A stretch of DNA of 64,000 nt from Limimaricola sp964022235 (GCF_964022235.1 NZ_CAXHZL010000004.1:62001-126000), one strand, 5' to 3'; shown: positions 7,912 to 17,290, counted from the first letter of the stretch. The notes: generated from the sequence alone by a model not told the origin. Numbers and translations are program-made.

Positions 7912-9693
7912 GTGGGATCTGGGTTCATCATCGGCGGACTCTGGGGTCTGATCGTATCGGCGGGGGCCTTGGCCATCGCCTCCTTGATCGGGGAGCCACC
8001 GCGCGACAGGGCGGCGGTGCCCGAGGTGTTGCAGCAGATCCCCGGCACACAGGCGATCACGGAGGATGGCACGGCGGTCACGCGGCCCAGCGATGCGCCC
8101 GCCGAGGCGCCGACCACCGGCACGGCTACCAGCACTGCGCCTGCCGCCCTGCCGGAGGCGGGCAGCGTCGACACCATGCCGCAGGTGGTGGAGGGGCCGA
8201 CCGAGCCATCGGGTGATCCGTTGGGCGAACCTGCGGGCGAGCCTCTGAGCGACGTCGCGCCGCCGGTCAGCGCCGAAGCGCCCTCGGCCCCCGCCGCGCA
8301 GACCCCGTTGAGCGAAGCGCCGAATGCCCCGCGCCCGGATGCGGGCGCCGACGCGCTGCCGCGGACCCCGCGCGCCGATGTGCCCGCCGGGCGCGGCGAC
8401 GTGCCTGTGGCCGACACCATGCCGATGCAGCGCCCCCGCGCCGATGACGCGATCGAGACGCCCGCCACCGGCCCCGTGCCGCCTGCATTGCCGCGTCTTG
8501 ACGCGGGCTCCGAAGAGCCGGTGCTGCCGGGGCCGCAATCGCGGGTGATCGAGATCCCCGCCAACGAAGCCGACATCACCGTCGTGACCGACCCGCCCCC
8601 GGCCCCCTCCGCCGCGCCGCGCGAAGTGTTCGATGAGACACCCGCCATGCCCGGTGAGCCGGACACTGAGGGCGCGACCCTGCCGACGAGTTCGGTCGAA
8701 GAGGGGTCGGGCGGCCTTTCGGATGATGCGCCCGCCACGCAGGCGGATGGGGCGGTCGGGTCGGCGCCGCCGCCGTCGGTCACGTCGGAGAGGCCGCCGC
8801 TGCGCGTGCCGTCGCCGCCTTCGCGCCCCGAACGGCTGCCCGGTTTCGCCGCCGGCACGATCACCGTGCTGCCGGAGCCGGGCGCGCCGGAACTGCCGGG
8901 CCGGGCCGCCGGGTTTCAGGACGATTCCGCCGTCGTGGTGCGCAGACCGGGCGCCGAAGCGTCCGAGCCTGAGCCCGCCCCCGCGCCCGAGTTCGACGAG
9001 GACACCCCGGCGCTGCTGCGGTTCGCGGCCCCCGATGTTGCCGAAGCCGGAGCGCCGCGGGTGTCGGTGGTGTTGATCGACGACGGCGCGCTCGACGATC
9101 CGGTTGCCGCGGCCTCGAGCATCCCCTTTCCCGTCACCATCGCGCTCGACCCCGCAATGGCGCAGGCCGGGACACGCGCGGCCCGTTGGCGCGAAGCGGG
9201 TTACGAGATCGTCGCTACGACGCGGCTTCCGGCGGGGGCCACGCCCTCGGATGTCGAGGTCACCTACGAATCCGCCTTTGCCACCTTGCCCGAGACGGTG
9301 GCGTTGCTCGACACGGGCGCGGCGGGGCTCACCTCCGACAAGGCGGTGACGGCGCAGGCACTGGAACGGTTGGCGCAGGACGGGCGCGGGTTGGCGGCCC
9401 TCTCCGCCGGGCTGGCCACGCCGCTGCGACAGGCACGCGGCGCCGGTGTGCCTGCGATCGAGATCTACCGCGATCTGGGCGAAGTCGGTCAGGACGACCG
9501 GGTGATCCGGCGCTTTCTCGATCAGGCCGCGTTTCGCGCGCGTCAGCAGGGGGCGGTGGCGCTGCTGGGTCAGCTCAACCCCGAGACAATCACCGCGCTG
9601 ACGCTCTGGGGCAACCGCGCCGATCGCGACGGAGTCGTGCCCGCGCCGCTCAGCGCGCTGTTGCAGATGCAGGAAACCGGGCTGGCCAAATAA
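7912..9693 (+). CDS. Divergent polysaccharide deacetylase (YibQ-like) with long low-complexity linker
   Basis: A 593-aa protein with one N-terminal membrane anchor (about residues 5-25), then roughly 340 residues very rich in Pro, Ala, Glu and Asp, and a C-terminal domain (about 375-590) containing SVVLIDDGALDD and the repeated beta-strand layout of the divergent polysaccharide deacetylase family. The family is thought to act on periplasmic polysaccharide or peptidoglycan, but its substrate is uncertain. The start is GTG at 7912 behind GCAGGA; the nearby ATG at 7880 is out of frame. It is divergent from trpG. The linker probably spans the periplasm (inference). Confidence 0.8.
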   Translation: MGSGFIIGGLWGLIVSAGALAIASLIGEPPRDRAAVPEVLQQIPGTQAITEDGTAVTRPSDAPAEAPTTGTATSTAPAALPEAGSVDTMPQVVEGPTEPSGDPLGEPAGEPLSDVAPPVSAEAPSAPAAQTPLSEAPNAPRPDAGADALPRTPRADVPAGRGDVPVADTMPMQRPRADDAIETPATGPVPPALPRLDAGSEEPVLPGPQSRVIEIPANEADITVVTDPPPAPSAAPREVFDETPAMPGEPDTEGATLPTSSVEEGSGGLSDDAPATQADGAVGSAPPPSVTSERPPLRVPSPPSRPERLPGFAAGTITVLPEPGAPELPGRAAGFQDDSAVVVRRPGAEASEPEPAPAPEFDEDTPALLRFAAPDVAEAGAPRVSVVLIDDGALDDPVAAASSIPFPVTIALDPAMAQAGTRAARWREAGYEIVATTRLPAGATPSDVEVTYESAFATLPETVALLDTGAAGLTSDKAVTAQALERLAQDGRGLAALSAGLATPLRQARGAGVPAIEIYRDLGEVGQDDRVIRRFLDQAAFRARQQGAVALLGQLNPETITALTLWGNRADRDGVVPAPLSALLQMQETGLAK

Positions 9694-9697
9694 AGCT

Positions 9698-9715
9698 TGT
9701 GCGCGCTGGCGCACA
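9698..9715 (+). terminator. Short hairpin after the deacetylase gene
   Basis: TGTGCGC and GCGCACA form a perfect 7-bp stem around a 4-nt loop, starting 4 nt after the stop codon. There is no U-run, so it may stabilise the mRNA end rather than terminate transcription. Confidence 0.35.
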
Positions 9716-9792
9716 GATGCCGTGATTTGACCCCGTGAGTAGGGCGGGACATGCGTCTCATGTCCCGCCTCATCCCGAATGGATCCCTACGC

Positions 9793-10197
9793 ATGACCAC
9801 CCAAACGCCGACCACTGGCCTCTCCGCCCGCGCGCCCGAAATGCTCAGCGTGCTGCGCATCGTCAGCGCGCTGATCTTCATGCTGCATGGCACCCAGAAG
9901 CTGTTCGCCTTTCCGCCAACGGATCAGCAGCCGCCGCTTGCCTCGCTGTTCGGCATGGGCGGTCTGATCGAATTCGTCGGCGGGGTGATGCTGCTTCTGG
10001 GGCTGTTCAGCCGCCCCGTGGCCTTCGTGCTCTCGGGCATGATGGCCGTGGCCTACTGGATGTTCCACGCACCGGGCAACCTGTTCCCGACGCTGAACGG
10101 CGGCGACGCGGCGATCCTGTATTGCTTCGTGTTCCTCTACATCTTCGTCGCAGGCCCCGGCCCGTGGAGCCTCGATGCGATCATGCGCCGTCGCTGA
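9793..10197 (+). CDS. DoxX-family inner-membrane protein
   Basis: A 134-aa protein with four hydrophobic helices and the DoxX family pattern: LRIVSALIFMLHGTQKL near the start, then GLIEFVGGVMLLLGLFSRP. DoxX proteins are small quinone- or redox-associated membrane proteins whose exact role is often unknown. I prefer the ATG at 9793 (MTTQTPTTG); an in-frame ATG at 9751 would add 14 residues with no family support. It stands alone and is convergent with trpE. Confidence 0.82.
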   Translation: MTTQTPTTGLSARAPEMLSVLRIVSALIFMLHGTQKLFAFPPTDQQPPLASLFGMGGLIEFVGGVMLLLGLFSRPVAFVLSGMMAVAYWMFHAPGNLFPTLNGGDAAILYCFVFLYIFVAGPGPWSLDAIMRRR

Positions 10198-10218
10198 ACC
10201 GCGCGGCCTTCGATGCGA

Positions 10219-10244
10219 AAAGGGCGGGGAAATCCCCGCCCTTT
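10219..10244. terminator. Bidirectional terminator between doxX-like gene and trpE
   Basis: A 12-bp perfect inverted repeat (AAAGGGCGGGGA / TCCCCGCCCTTT) with a 2-nt centre lies between two convergent genes. The flanking A and T runs give U-tracts in both directions, so it can end both transcripts. Confidence 0.82.
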
Positions 10245-10275
10245 GTCGTGTCACCGCTTGGCTCTCGGGCCGAAC

Positions 10276-11784
10276 TCAGCCGTTGCCCTCGGGGCGGAAC
10301 ATGGTGGCGTCCGCGGCCGCCCGCCTGAGCGCGTTCGATTTGTGCACCGTTTCCTGATACTCGGCCTCGGGGTCGCTGTCGTAGACCACGCCGCCGCCCG
10401 CCTGAATATAGAGCTTGCCGTTCTGGACCACCGCCGTGCGTAGCGCGATGCACATGTCCATGTCGCCATTGGCGCTGAAATACCCCAAGCCGCCGCCATA
10501 GACGCCGCGCTTTTCGGGCTCGAGCTCGTCGATGATCTCCATCGCCCGCACCTTGGGCGCGCCGGAGACCGTGCCCGCCGGAAGCCCCGCCAGCAGCGCC
10601 GAGAGCGCGTCCTGACCTTCGCGCAGCTCGCCCACCACGTTCGACACGATGTGCATCACGTGGGAGTAGCGCTCGATGATGAAACGCTCGGTGGGGCGCA
10701 CGGTGCCGGGCCGGGCGACCCGGCCCACGTCGTTTCGGCCCAGATCGAGCAGCATCAGATGCTCGCTGAGCTCCTTGGCATCGGCGAGCAGGCTCTCCTC
10801 GTGGGCGCGGTCCTCCTCGGGCGTGGCGCCTCTGGGCCGCGTGCCTGCGATGGGACGGATGGTCACCTCGCCGCCCATGACCCGCACGAGGATCTCGGGG
10901 CTGGCCCCGACCACCTGATAGCCGCCGAAGTTGAAGTAGAACATGAACGGCGAGGGGTTGGTGCGGCGCAAGCTGCGGTAGAGCGCGAAGGGGGGCTCGG
11001 GAAAATCCTGCGTCCAGCGCTGGGCGGGGACCACCTGAAAGATGTCGCCTGCGCGGATGTACTCCTTGGCCTTCTCCACGGCGGCGAGATACCCCTCGTG
11101 GGTGAAGTTCGACACAGGCTCGGCCAGCGGCGCGGGCTTTTGCAGCGCGCGGGCTTCCTGCGGCACGGGACGGTCGAGCGCGCGCATGGCCTCGGTGACG
11201 CGCTCGGCGGCCTGCGCGAAGGCGGCGCGGGCCGATTGCTCCTGACCGGCCCAGACCGGGGCCACGAGGATCACCTCGCCCTTCACCCCATCGAGCACCG
11301 CCACCACGGTGGGGCGCATCATCACGGCGTCGGGCAGGCCGAGCGGGTCGGGGTTCACGTTCGGCAGGCGTTCGACCAGACGGATCATGTCGTAGCCCAG
11401 ATAGCCGAACAGCCCGGCGCTGGCGGCGGGCAGGTCCTCGGGCAGGTCGATCCGGCTTTCGGCGAGAAGCGCGCGCAGCGTGTCGAGCGGATGGCCGTCG
11501 AGCGTCTGATACGCGTCCTCGTCATAGCGCGCGGCGCGGTTGACGCGGCTCGTGGTGCCGCGGCAATCCCAGATCAGGTCGGGGTTCATGCCGATGATCG
11601 AATAGCGGCCCCGCACCTCGCCCCCGGTGACGCTTTCGAGGATGAAGGCGTGCTTTCCGGCGTTGGCGAGCTTGAGCATCAGCGAGACCGGCGTGTCGAG
11701 ATCGGCGGCGAGCCGGGTCCAGACGACCTGGTTCGCGCCAGATTCGAAGCCTGTGCGGAACGTCTCGAAATCGGGGCTGAGCAT
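10276..11784 (-). CDS. trpE: Anthranilate synthase component I
   Basis: A 502-aa chorismate-using enzyme that makes anthranilate with TrpG. The feedback-site LES triad appears in AFILESVTGG, and the chorismate-binding core is shown by IAGTRPRGATPEED and LMLLDLGRNDVGRV. The gene starts 5 nt after ppiD stops and is therefore probably in the same transcript. No trp leader peptide or attenuator is visible next to it, and there is no room for one between ppiD and trpE. Confidence 0.97.
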   Translation of the reverse strand: MLSPDFETFRTGFESGANQVVWTRLAADLDTPVSLMLKLANAGKHAFILESVTGGEVRGRYSIIGMNPDLIWDCRGTTSRVNRAARYDEDAYQTLDGHPLDTLRALLAESRIDLPEDLPAASAGLFGYLGYDMIRLVERLPNVNPDPLGLPDAVMMRPTVVAVLDGVKGEVILVAPVWAGQEQSARAAFAQAAERVTEAMRALDRPVPQEARALQKPAPLAEPVSNFTHEGYLAAVEKAKEYIRAGDIFQVVPAQRWTQDFPEPPFALYRSLRRTNPSPFMFYFNFGGYQVVGASPEILVRVMGGEVTIRPIAGTRPRGATPEEDRAHEESLLADAKELSEHLMLLDLGRNDVGRVARPGTVRPTERFIIERYSHVMHIVSNVVGELREGQDALSALLAGLPAGTVSGAPKVRAMEIIDELEPEKRGVYGGGLGYFSANGDMDMCIALRTAVVQNGKLYIQAGGGVVYDSDPEAEYQETVHKSNALRRAAADATMFRPEGNG

Positions 11785-11789
11785 GGGCG

Positions 11790-13688
11790 TTACCTGAAGG
11801 AGCTGTGGACCGCCTGAACGGCGGCATCGTCGATGCGGATCTCGGTGCTCGATTGCACGGCGGTGGCGAAGGCGGCGTAGATGTCTTGCGCCAGCCCGGT
11901 GCCGAGCCGCTCCTCGATCGCCTGACGCTCGGCCACGACGCCTTCGTCGTCCTCGGCGGGCGGCTGGGTCGCGTCGAGCCGGACCACGGCGGCAAAGCCT
12001 TCGCCGGTGATCACGCGCGTCTCGCCCTCGTCCATCGCAAAGACCTCGCGGATGAACTCGGGCGAGGTGCCCTCGACAAAGGAGCGGCGCGTGAGGTTCG
12101 CGGCGGTCCGGGGCGTGAGACCGGCGGCCTCGAAGCTCTCGCCATCGGCGATGCGGGCGGCCAGCGCCTCGGCACGCTCGGCGCGCAGGCGCAGGCGCGT
12201 CTCGGCCTCGACATCGGCGATCACCTGATCGCGCACCTCGTCCAGCGGACGCAGCGCGGGCGCGGTCACACCGTCGAGCCGCACGGCGAAGACGCCGCCA
12301 TCCTCGAAGGCCATCAGCTCGGGAAAATCGCCCTCCTGCACCGAAGCCGCCGACTCGCGGAACGGGGCGTAATCGGCAATGCCGCCGGTCATCTCGGCGG
12401 TCCAGTCGATCTGGCCCAGCGTCATGCCGGTGCGATCGGCGAGATCCTCGAGCGCGGCGCCGCCCGCCATGAGATCGGTGATCTCGTCCGAGCGGCGGTC
12501 GATCTCGCGCCGGGCGCGGGCGCGGGCCAGCTCTTCGCGCAGGTCGGGTGCGGCCTCCTCGAAGGTCACTTCCTCGGCGGAGAGCACGGCGTTGACGCGA
12601 AACAGCGCCGGGCCGAGGTCGGTCTCGACGGGGCCGATCACGTCACCGGCCTCGGCCGCGAACACCGCGTCGGCGGCGGCGCGCAGATCGCCGCGCGCCA
12701 CGTCGCCGAGATCGACGGCCTGCAGCGTCAGACCGCGTGCGGTCACCAGCTCTTCGAAGCTGGCCTCTTCTGCCTCGAGGCGGGCAAGCGCCTTGGTCGC
12801 GGCCTCTGCGTTGGGATAGACCAGACGCTCGACCAGACGGCGCTCTTCCTGCACGTATTCGGAAATCCGCTGCTCATAGAGGGCGCGCACCTCCTCCTCG
12901 TCGATCTCGACCTCGCCTGCGACATCCTCGGGGGACAGCCAGACATAGCTGATCTGACGGATCTCGGGGGCGGTGTAGGCGTCGGGTGCGGCCGCGTAAC
13001 GGGCTTCGATCTCGGCCTCGGTGGGGGCGGGGACCTCGGCGTCGAGTGCGATCTCGGGCAGGATCACGCGCGGGCGGTCACCTTCGGCGCGCGGGGCGGC
13101 CGCACCGCTCAGGGTCACGGGTGCCCAGGTGATGTCGCGCCGCGCCATCAGGAACTCGACCAGCGCCTCGACATGGGTGTCGGAGGCGCCGATGCCGCTG
13201 ACCACCGCCGCCTGCAGCAGCGTGCGGGCCGCACCCTCGCGCAGGCTCTGTTCGAATTCCGAGACCGAAAGCCCGTTTCGGCTCAGCGCCTCGCGGTAGG
13301 TTTCGCGGTCGAAATTGCCGCTCAGCCCCTGAAACGCGGGGATCGCGAGCACCTGATCGCGCACCGCCGCATCACCGACCGACAGGCCGAGCCCATCGGC
13401 GGCGTTGTCCATCACCCGTTCGGTGACGAGCTGGCCCAGCACCGTGCGGTCGAGACCGATCTGCTGCGCCTGCGCCATGCTCACAGCCGAGCCGGTTTGG
13501 CTTTCGAAGGCACGGATGCGCGACTGCAGCGCGTTGGCATAGGCCTGCACGTCCAGCTCCTTGTCGCCCACGGTGCCAAGCCGGGTCGCGTTGCCCGAGA
13601 GCCCCGTCGCACCAAACCCGATCAAGCCCACGAAGAGCAGGATCAGGATGATCCAGACGAATACGCGGTTGCCCTTGCTCGATGCCAT
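11790..13688 (-). CDS. ppiD: PpiD-type periplasmic peptidyl-prolyl isomerase / chaperone
   Basis: A 632-aa protein with a single N-terminal transmembrane helix (about 11-31, VFVWIILILLFVGLIGFG), a SurA_N-like helical region, a divergent parvulin-type segment near residues 235-360, and a long C-terminal part. It is expected to sit in the inner membrane facing the periplasm and help outer-membrane and periplasmic proteins fold as they leave the Sec translocon. The ATG at 13688 has GGGAGA in front; the open frame continues upstream only as shadow of the next gene. It is followed closely by trpE. Confidence 0.85.
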   Translation of the reverse strand: MASSKGNRVFVWIILILLFVGLIGFGATGLSGNATRLGTVGDKELDVQAYANALQSRIRAFESQTGSAVSMAQAQQIGLDRTVLGQLVTERVMDNAADGLGLSVGDAAVRDQVLAIPAFQGLSGNFDRETYREALSRNGLSVSEFEQSLREGAARTLLQAAVVSGIGASDTHVEALVEFLMARRDITWAPVTLSGAAAPRAEGDRPRVILPEIALDAEVPAPTEAEIEARYAAAPDAYTAPEIRQISYVWLSPEDVAGEVEIDEEEVRALYEQRISEYVQEERRLVERLVYPNAEAATKALARLEAEEASFEELVTARGLTLQAVDLGDVARGDLRAAADAVFAAEAGDVIGPVETDLGPALFRVNAVLSAEEVTFEEAAPDLREELARARARREIDRRSDEITDLMAGGAALEDLADRTGMTLGQIDWTAEMTGGIADYAPFRESAASVQEGDFPELMAFEDGGVFAVRLDGVTAPALRPLDEVRDQVIADVEAETRLRLRAERAEALAARIADGESFEAAGLTPRTAANLTRRSFVEGTSPEFIREVFAMDEGETRVITGEGFAAVVRLDATQPPAEDDEGVVAERQAIEERLGTGLAQDIYAAFATAVQSSTEIRIDDAAVQAVHSSFR

Positions 13689-13765
13689 TGCGGTCTCCCT
13701 GTCGCGCGCCCATTCGGCGTCTGAAGCTGAATAGGCAAGCGGGCAGGGCCGCGCAAGCCGATGGC

Positions 13766-14941
13766 TCAGTCGGGCAGGGCGCCAAGCCGCGCCGCAAGCT
13801 CCGAAAGGCCCGCCGCGTCGACATTGGCGAAGGCGATGCGCAGCTGGCGGCGTCCCGCCTCCGACCCCGGTGCGGTGAACATCGTGCCGGGCAGCAGCAG
13901 CACGCCCGCATCGCGCACCAGCCGCTGCGCCAGCACGTCGGAGGCCTCTGCAAAGGGGTGCTCGATCCAGCCGAAATATGCGCCGCAGCCCATCAGTCGC
14001 CAGCCTTTGTCCGCCAGCGTCGCGAAGTTCTCTTCCATCGACCGGCGCCGCGCGATGATCTCGGCCCGCTCGCCCGCGAGCCAGGAGCCTAGATTCTGCA
14101 TCCCCCACAGCGCCGCTTTCTGGCCGAGGCTGGTGGGGCAGATTGTCACCGTGTCGAGAAACCGCTCGATCTGCGCCAGACGCTCGACGCTCGCGGTCAC
14201 CGCGCCGATGCGGTGGCCGGTGAGGCGGAAGGCCTTGGAAAAGGAATAAAGCTGCACCAGCACTTCGGCCCAGTCGGGGTCCGAAAAAAGATCATGCGCC
14301 GGGCCTTCGCGGCTGTCGAAATCGCGGTAGGTCTCGTCGAGGATCAGCGCGAGGCCGCGGCTGCGGCACAGGTCGCGGAACGCGGCGAGCAGGGCCGCGG
14401 GGTATTCGACGCCGCCGGGGTTGTTGGGGCTGACCAGCACGATGGCGCGGGTCGCGGGGGTGATCAGCTCGGCGGCGCGCTCGGGGTCGGGCAGCAGGGT
14501 GGGGCCGGTCTCCAGCGCCACGGTCCTCACGCCGGTCATGTCGTTCCACATGCGGTGGTTGAAGTACCACGGGCTGGGCAGGATCACCTCCGAGCCTTCG
14601 CCGCAGAGCGCCGCGATGGCCGCACAATAGGCCTGATTGCAGCCCGAGGTGATGGCGACATGCTCGGGGGTCACCTCGCCGCGGTAGTCCCGTGACCATT
14701 GCCGCGCGATCTCCTCGCGCAGCTCCGGCAGGCCCAGCACCGGCCCGTAAAGATGCGCGCTCGCGTCCTGCATCACGATCTCGGCCATGGCGCAGCGCAG
14801 CGGCTCGGGCGGCGGGTCGACGGGGGCCGCTTGGCTGACGTTGAGAAGCGGGCGTTCGGGCGCAAAGCTCACCCCCTTCAGCCAGCGGCGGGCCTCCATG
14901 ACCGGAGGGGCAAAGGTCGAAGCGGTGCGCGCAATGGTCAT
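13766..14941 (-). CDS. PLP-dependent class I/II aminotransferase
   Basis: A 391-aa fold-type I aminotransferase. The PLP-binding lysine is in YSFSKAFRLTGHRIG, the substrate-side arginine is probably in RRQLRIAFAN, and the SPNNPGG and LDETYRDF segments contact the cofactor. The donor and acceptor cannot be assigned from sequence alone; aspartate/aromatic aminotransferases and biosynthetic transaminases share these marks. A strong GGGAGG precedes the ATG at 14941. It lies 77 nt upstream of ppiD, so it may lead a loose aminotransferase-ppiD-trpE unit. Confidence 0.85.
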   Translation of the reverse strand: MTIARTASTFAPPVMEARRWLKGVSFAPERPLLNVSQAAPVDPPPEPLRCAMAEIVMQDASAHLYGPVLGLPELREEIARQWSRDYRGEVTPEHVAITSGCNQAYCAAIAALCGEGSEVILPSPWYFNHRMWNDMTGVRTVALETGPTLLPDPERAAELITPATRAIVLVSPNNPGGVEYPAALLAAFRDLCRSRGLALILDETYRDFDSREGPAHDLFSDPDWAEVLVQLYSFSKAFRLTGHRIGAVTASVERLAQIERFLDTVTICPTSLGQKAALWGMQNLGSWLAGERAEIIARRRSMEENFATLADKGWRLMGCGAYFGWIEHPFAEASDVLAQRLVRDAGVLLLPGTMFTAPGSEAGRRQLRIAFANVDAAGLSELAARLGALPD

Positions 14942-15048
14942 GGGGCCTCCCTTGGGGTGTCGCGGGTGACGCTAGCCACCACGCGCCGCGGGTGCAATCG
15001 CCCGATCTTGAAACCGGACAAACCCTGAAACCAAGCAGACCTTGAAAC

Positions 15049-15079
15049 GAAAAAGGCCCCGCCGATCCGGCGAGGCCTT
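15049..15079 (-). terminator. Rho-independent terminator of the fabI-gpt operon
   Basis: Read on minus, AAGGCCTCGCCG and CGGCGGGGCCTT pair with one mismatch around a short loop, followed by TTTTCG. It begins 20 nt after the gpt stop codon. Confidence 0.85.
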
Positions 15080-15098
15080 GCAACGAGGGCAGGGCGGT

Positions 15099-15605
15099 TC
15101 AGTCCTTGCCGCGGTAAGGCTCGACGTATTGCAGGGCCATGTCCCAAGGAAAGAAGATCCAGGTGTCCTGGCTCACTTCGGTGACATAGGTGTCGACCTG
15201 TGCGTTGCCCATGGGCTTGGCGTAGACGGTGGCGAAATGCGCCTTGGGATAGAGTTTGCGCACCAGCTCCAGCGTGCGGCCGGTGTCGACGAGATCGTCG
15301 ACCACCAGAATCCCGGTGCCGTCCCCCATGATCTCGGCGTCGGGGGACTTGAGCACCTTGGCGCCCGACTGGTCCTGATGCTCGTAGGATTTGACCGAGA
15401 TCGTGTCGACGGTGCGGATGCCCAGCTCGCGCGCGACGATCATCGCGGGCGCCATGCCGCCACGGGTGATCCCGACCACCGCCTTCCAGGCGCCTTCGGC
15501 CTCGGGGCCGCGCCCGTCGAGCCGCCAGGCGAGCGCGCGGGAATCGCGATGCAGCTGGTCCCAGGAGACGTGGAAGCCTTTTTCATGCGGCAGTCGGTCG
15601 GTCAT
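15099..15605 (-). CDS. gpt: Xanthine (guanine) phosphoribosyltransferase
   Basis: A 168-aa type I phosphoribosyltransferase of the Gpt branch that salvages xanthine and guanine to nucleotides using PRPP. The PRPP-binding motif ILVVDDLVDTGRTLE is intact, and WIFFPWDMALQYVEPYRGKD is the typical short Gpt C-terminus. It starts 4 nt after fabI ends and is followed by a strong terminator, so it closes a two-gene operon. Confidence 0.93.
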   Translation of the reverse strand: MTDRLPHEKGFHVSWDQLHRDSRALAWRLDGRGPEAEGAWKAVVGITRGGMAPAMIVARELGIRTVDTISVKSYEHQDQSGAKVLKSPDAEIMGDGTGILVVDDLVDTGRTLELVRKLYPKAHFATVYAKPMGNAQVDTYVTEVSQDTWIFFPWDMALQYVEPYRGKD

Positions 15606-15609
15606 CGGT

Positions 15610-16416
15610 TCAGCCTCTCGTGATGTCGGGCGCGTCGGGATTCTTCATGCCGATCACGTGATAACCGGCGTCGACATGGTGAACCTCGCCGGTAACCGCG
15701 CGGCCCAGATCCGACAAGAGGTAGAGGGCGGAATTTCCGACCTCGTCCTGGGTGACCGTGCGGCGCAGCGGCGAATTGTACTCGTTCCACTTCATGATAT
15801 AGCGGAAATCGCCGATGCCGGAGGCGGCCAGCGTCTTGATCGTGCCGGCGGAGATCGCGTTGACGCGGATCGCGTCGCGGCCCAGATCCTCGGCGAGGTA
15901 GCGCACGCTCGCCTCGAGCGCCGCCTTGGCCACGCCCATGACGTTGTAATGCGGCATGACCTTCTCGGCGCCATAATAGGTGAGCGTCAGGCAGGAGCCG
16001 CCTTCGGTCATCATCGGTGCCGCGCGCTTGACCACCGAGGTGAAGGACCACACCGAGATGTCCATCGACATCAGGAAATTGTTCTTCGAGGTGTCGACAT
16101 AACGGCCGCGCAGCTCGGATTTGTCGGAAAAGCCGATGGCATGGACGATGAAGTCGAGTTTGCCCCATTTTTCCTGCAGCGCGGTGAACAGCGCGTCGAT
16201 GCTGTCCTCGTCGCCCACGTCACAGGGCAGCACGATGTCCGAGCCCAGTTCGGCCGCCAAAGGATCGACCCGCTTTTTCAGCGCGTCGCCCTGATAGGAG
16301 AAAGCCAGTTCGGCACCCGCGCCGGCACAAGCCTTGGCGATGCCCCAGGCAATCGACTTGTCGTTGGCGAGCCCCATGATGAGTCCGCGTTTTCCCGCCA
16401 TCAACTGCGATGTCAT
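15610..16416 (-). CDS. fabI: Enoyl-[acyl-carrier-protein] reductase (NADH), FabI
   Basis: A 268-aa short-chain dehydrogenase-type enzyme that reduces trans-2-enoyl-ACP in the fatty acid elongation cycle. The FabI form of the catalytic motif, Tyr-x6-Lys, is seen in YNVMGVAKAAL, and MGLANDKSIAWGIAKA is the FabI-type nucleotide-binding start. The ATG at 16416 has AGAGGA in front. It is the target class of triclosan-like inhibitors. It is divergent from pdxH across 165 nt and leads gpt. Confidence 0.96.
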   Translation of the reverse strand: MTSQLMAGKRGLIMGLANDKSIAWGIAKACAGAGAELAFSYQGDALKKRVDPLAAELGSDIVLPCDVGDEDSIDALFTALQEKWGKLDFIVHAIGFSDKSELRGRYVDTSKNNFLMSMDISVWSFTSVVKRAAPMMTEGGSCLTLTYYGAEKVMPHYNVMGVAKAALEASVRYLAEDLGRDAIRVNAISAGTIKTLAASGIGDFRYIMKWNEYNSPLRRTVTQDEVGNSALYLLSDLGRAVTGEVHHVDAGYHVIGMKNPDAPDITRG

Positions 16417-16581
16417 GAATATTCCTCTTGCCGATCCGGCGCCGTTTCGATCCGGTGTAGGCGATCGGTCGATAGGCATCAAGACTGTGGTCTACGTCAC
16501 GTCACCGCTGGTCCAGACGATCAGGTAGCGCAAAAGATGACTTATAAGGTACAATGACAGCGTACGAGTGAGTGAGATGGT

Positions 16582-17190
16582 ATGATGGATGACCGCCAAG
16601 GTATCTTTGCGGGTGACGATCCATTCGGAATTGCAAGGCGCTGGCTCGGCGAGGCCGAGGCCCAGGAGCCATCCGATCCGAATGCAGCGGCGCTCGCCAC
16701 GGTTGACGACGACGGCTTGCCGGACGTGCGGATCGTGTTGGTCAAAGATATCGAGGACGAGGGTTTTCTCTTCTTCACCAATTACGAAAGCGCCAAGGCG
16801 CGCCAGATCGCAACGGGCGGCAAGGCCGCGCTGGTGCTGCACTGGAAATCGCTACGCCGCCAGATCCGCGTGCGCGGGGTGGTGGAGCGCGAGGACGGGG
16901 CAAAGGCAGACGCCTATTACCGAAGCCGTGCCCTTGAGAGCCGGATCGGGGCCTGGGCCTCACCGCAGAGCCGACCGATTGCCTCGCGCGCCGCGCTCGA
17001 GGCCGAAGTCGCGCGGCTCGAGGCGGAACTCGGCCCTGATCCCGCGCGCCCGCCATTTTGGGGTGGTTTTCGCATTCGGCCAATTGAGATGGAATTCTGG
17101 GCCGACGGTGCCCACCGGCTTCACGATCGCTACAAATGGACGAGACCGGGGCCTTCGGGGTCGTTCAATGTGCTACGGTTGGGTCCCTAA
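16582..17190 (+). CDS. pdxH: Pyridoxamine 5'-phosphate oxidase
   Basis: A 202-aa FMN enzyme that oxidises pyridoxine or pyridoxamine phosphate to pyridoxal 5'-phosphate, the cofactor of the aminotransferase encoded nearby. Family segments are VRIVLVKDIEDEGFLFFTNY (FMN site), SLRRQIRVRGVVER, and WASPQSRPI, with the conserved C-terminal dimer part. The extreme C-terminus ends FNVLRLGP rather than the common RL-[AN]-P form. Either ATG at 16582 or 16585 could start it. Confidence 0.94.
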   Translation: MMDDRQGIFAGDDPFGIARRWLGEAEAQEPSDPNAAALATVDDDGLPDVRIVLVKDIEDEGFLFFTNYESAKARQIATGGKAALVLHWKSLRRQIRVRGVVEREDGAKADAYYRSRALESRIGAWASPQSRPIASRAALEAEVARLEAELGPDPARPPFWGGFRIRPIEMEFWADGAHRLHDRYKWTRPGPSGSFNVLRLGP

Positions 17191-17209
17191 TTTCATGCCA
17201 GATGAAATT
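17189..17209. terminator. Hairpin between pdxH and the cold-shock gene
   Basis: AATTTCA and TGAAATT form a perfect 7-bp stem with a 7-nt loop beginning on the pdxH stop codon. It is AT-rich and could end pdxH mRNA or be part of the cold-shock gene's upstream region; no U-run follows. Confidence 0.4.
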
Positions 17210-17290
17210 CGGTGCTTGTAGTGAAATCCTGACTGTGCTGCACAGGCACCAAAAGATGATCGGCTCGACCGACGACCGCTGGAGGCGGAG

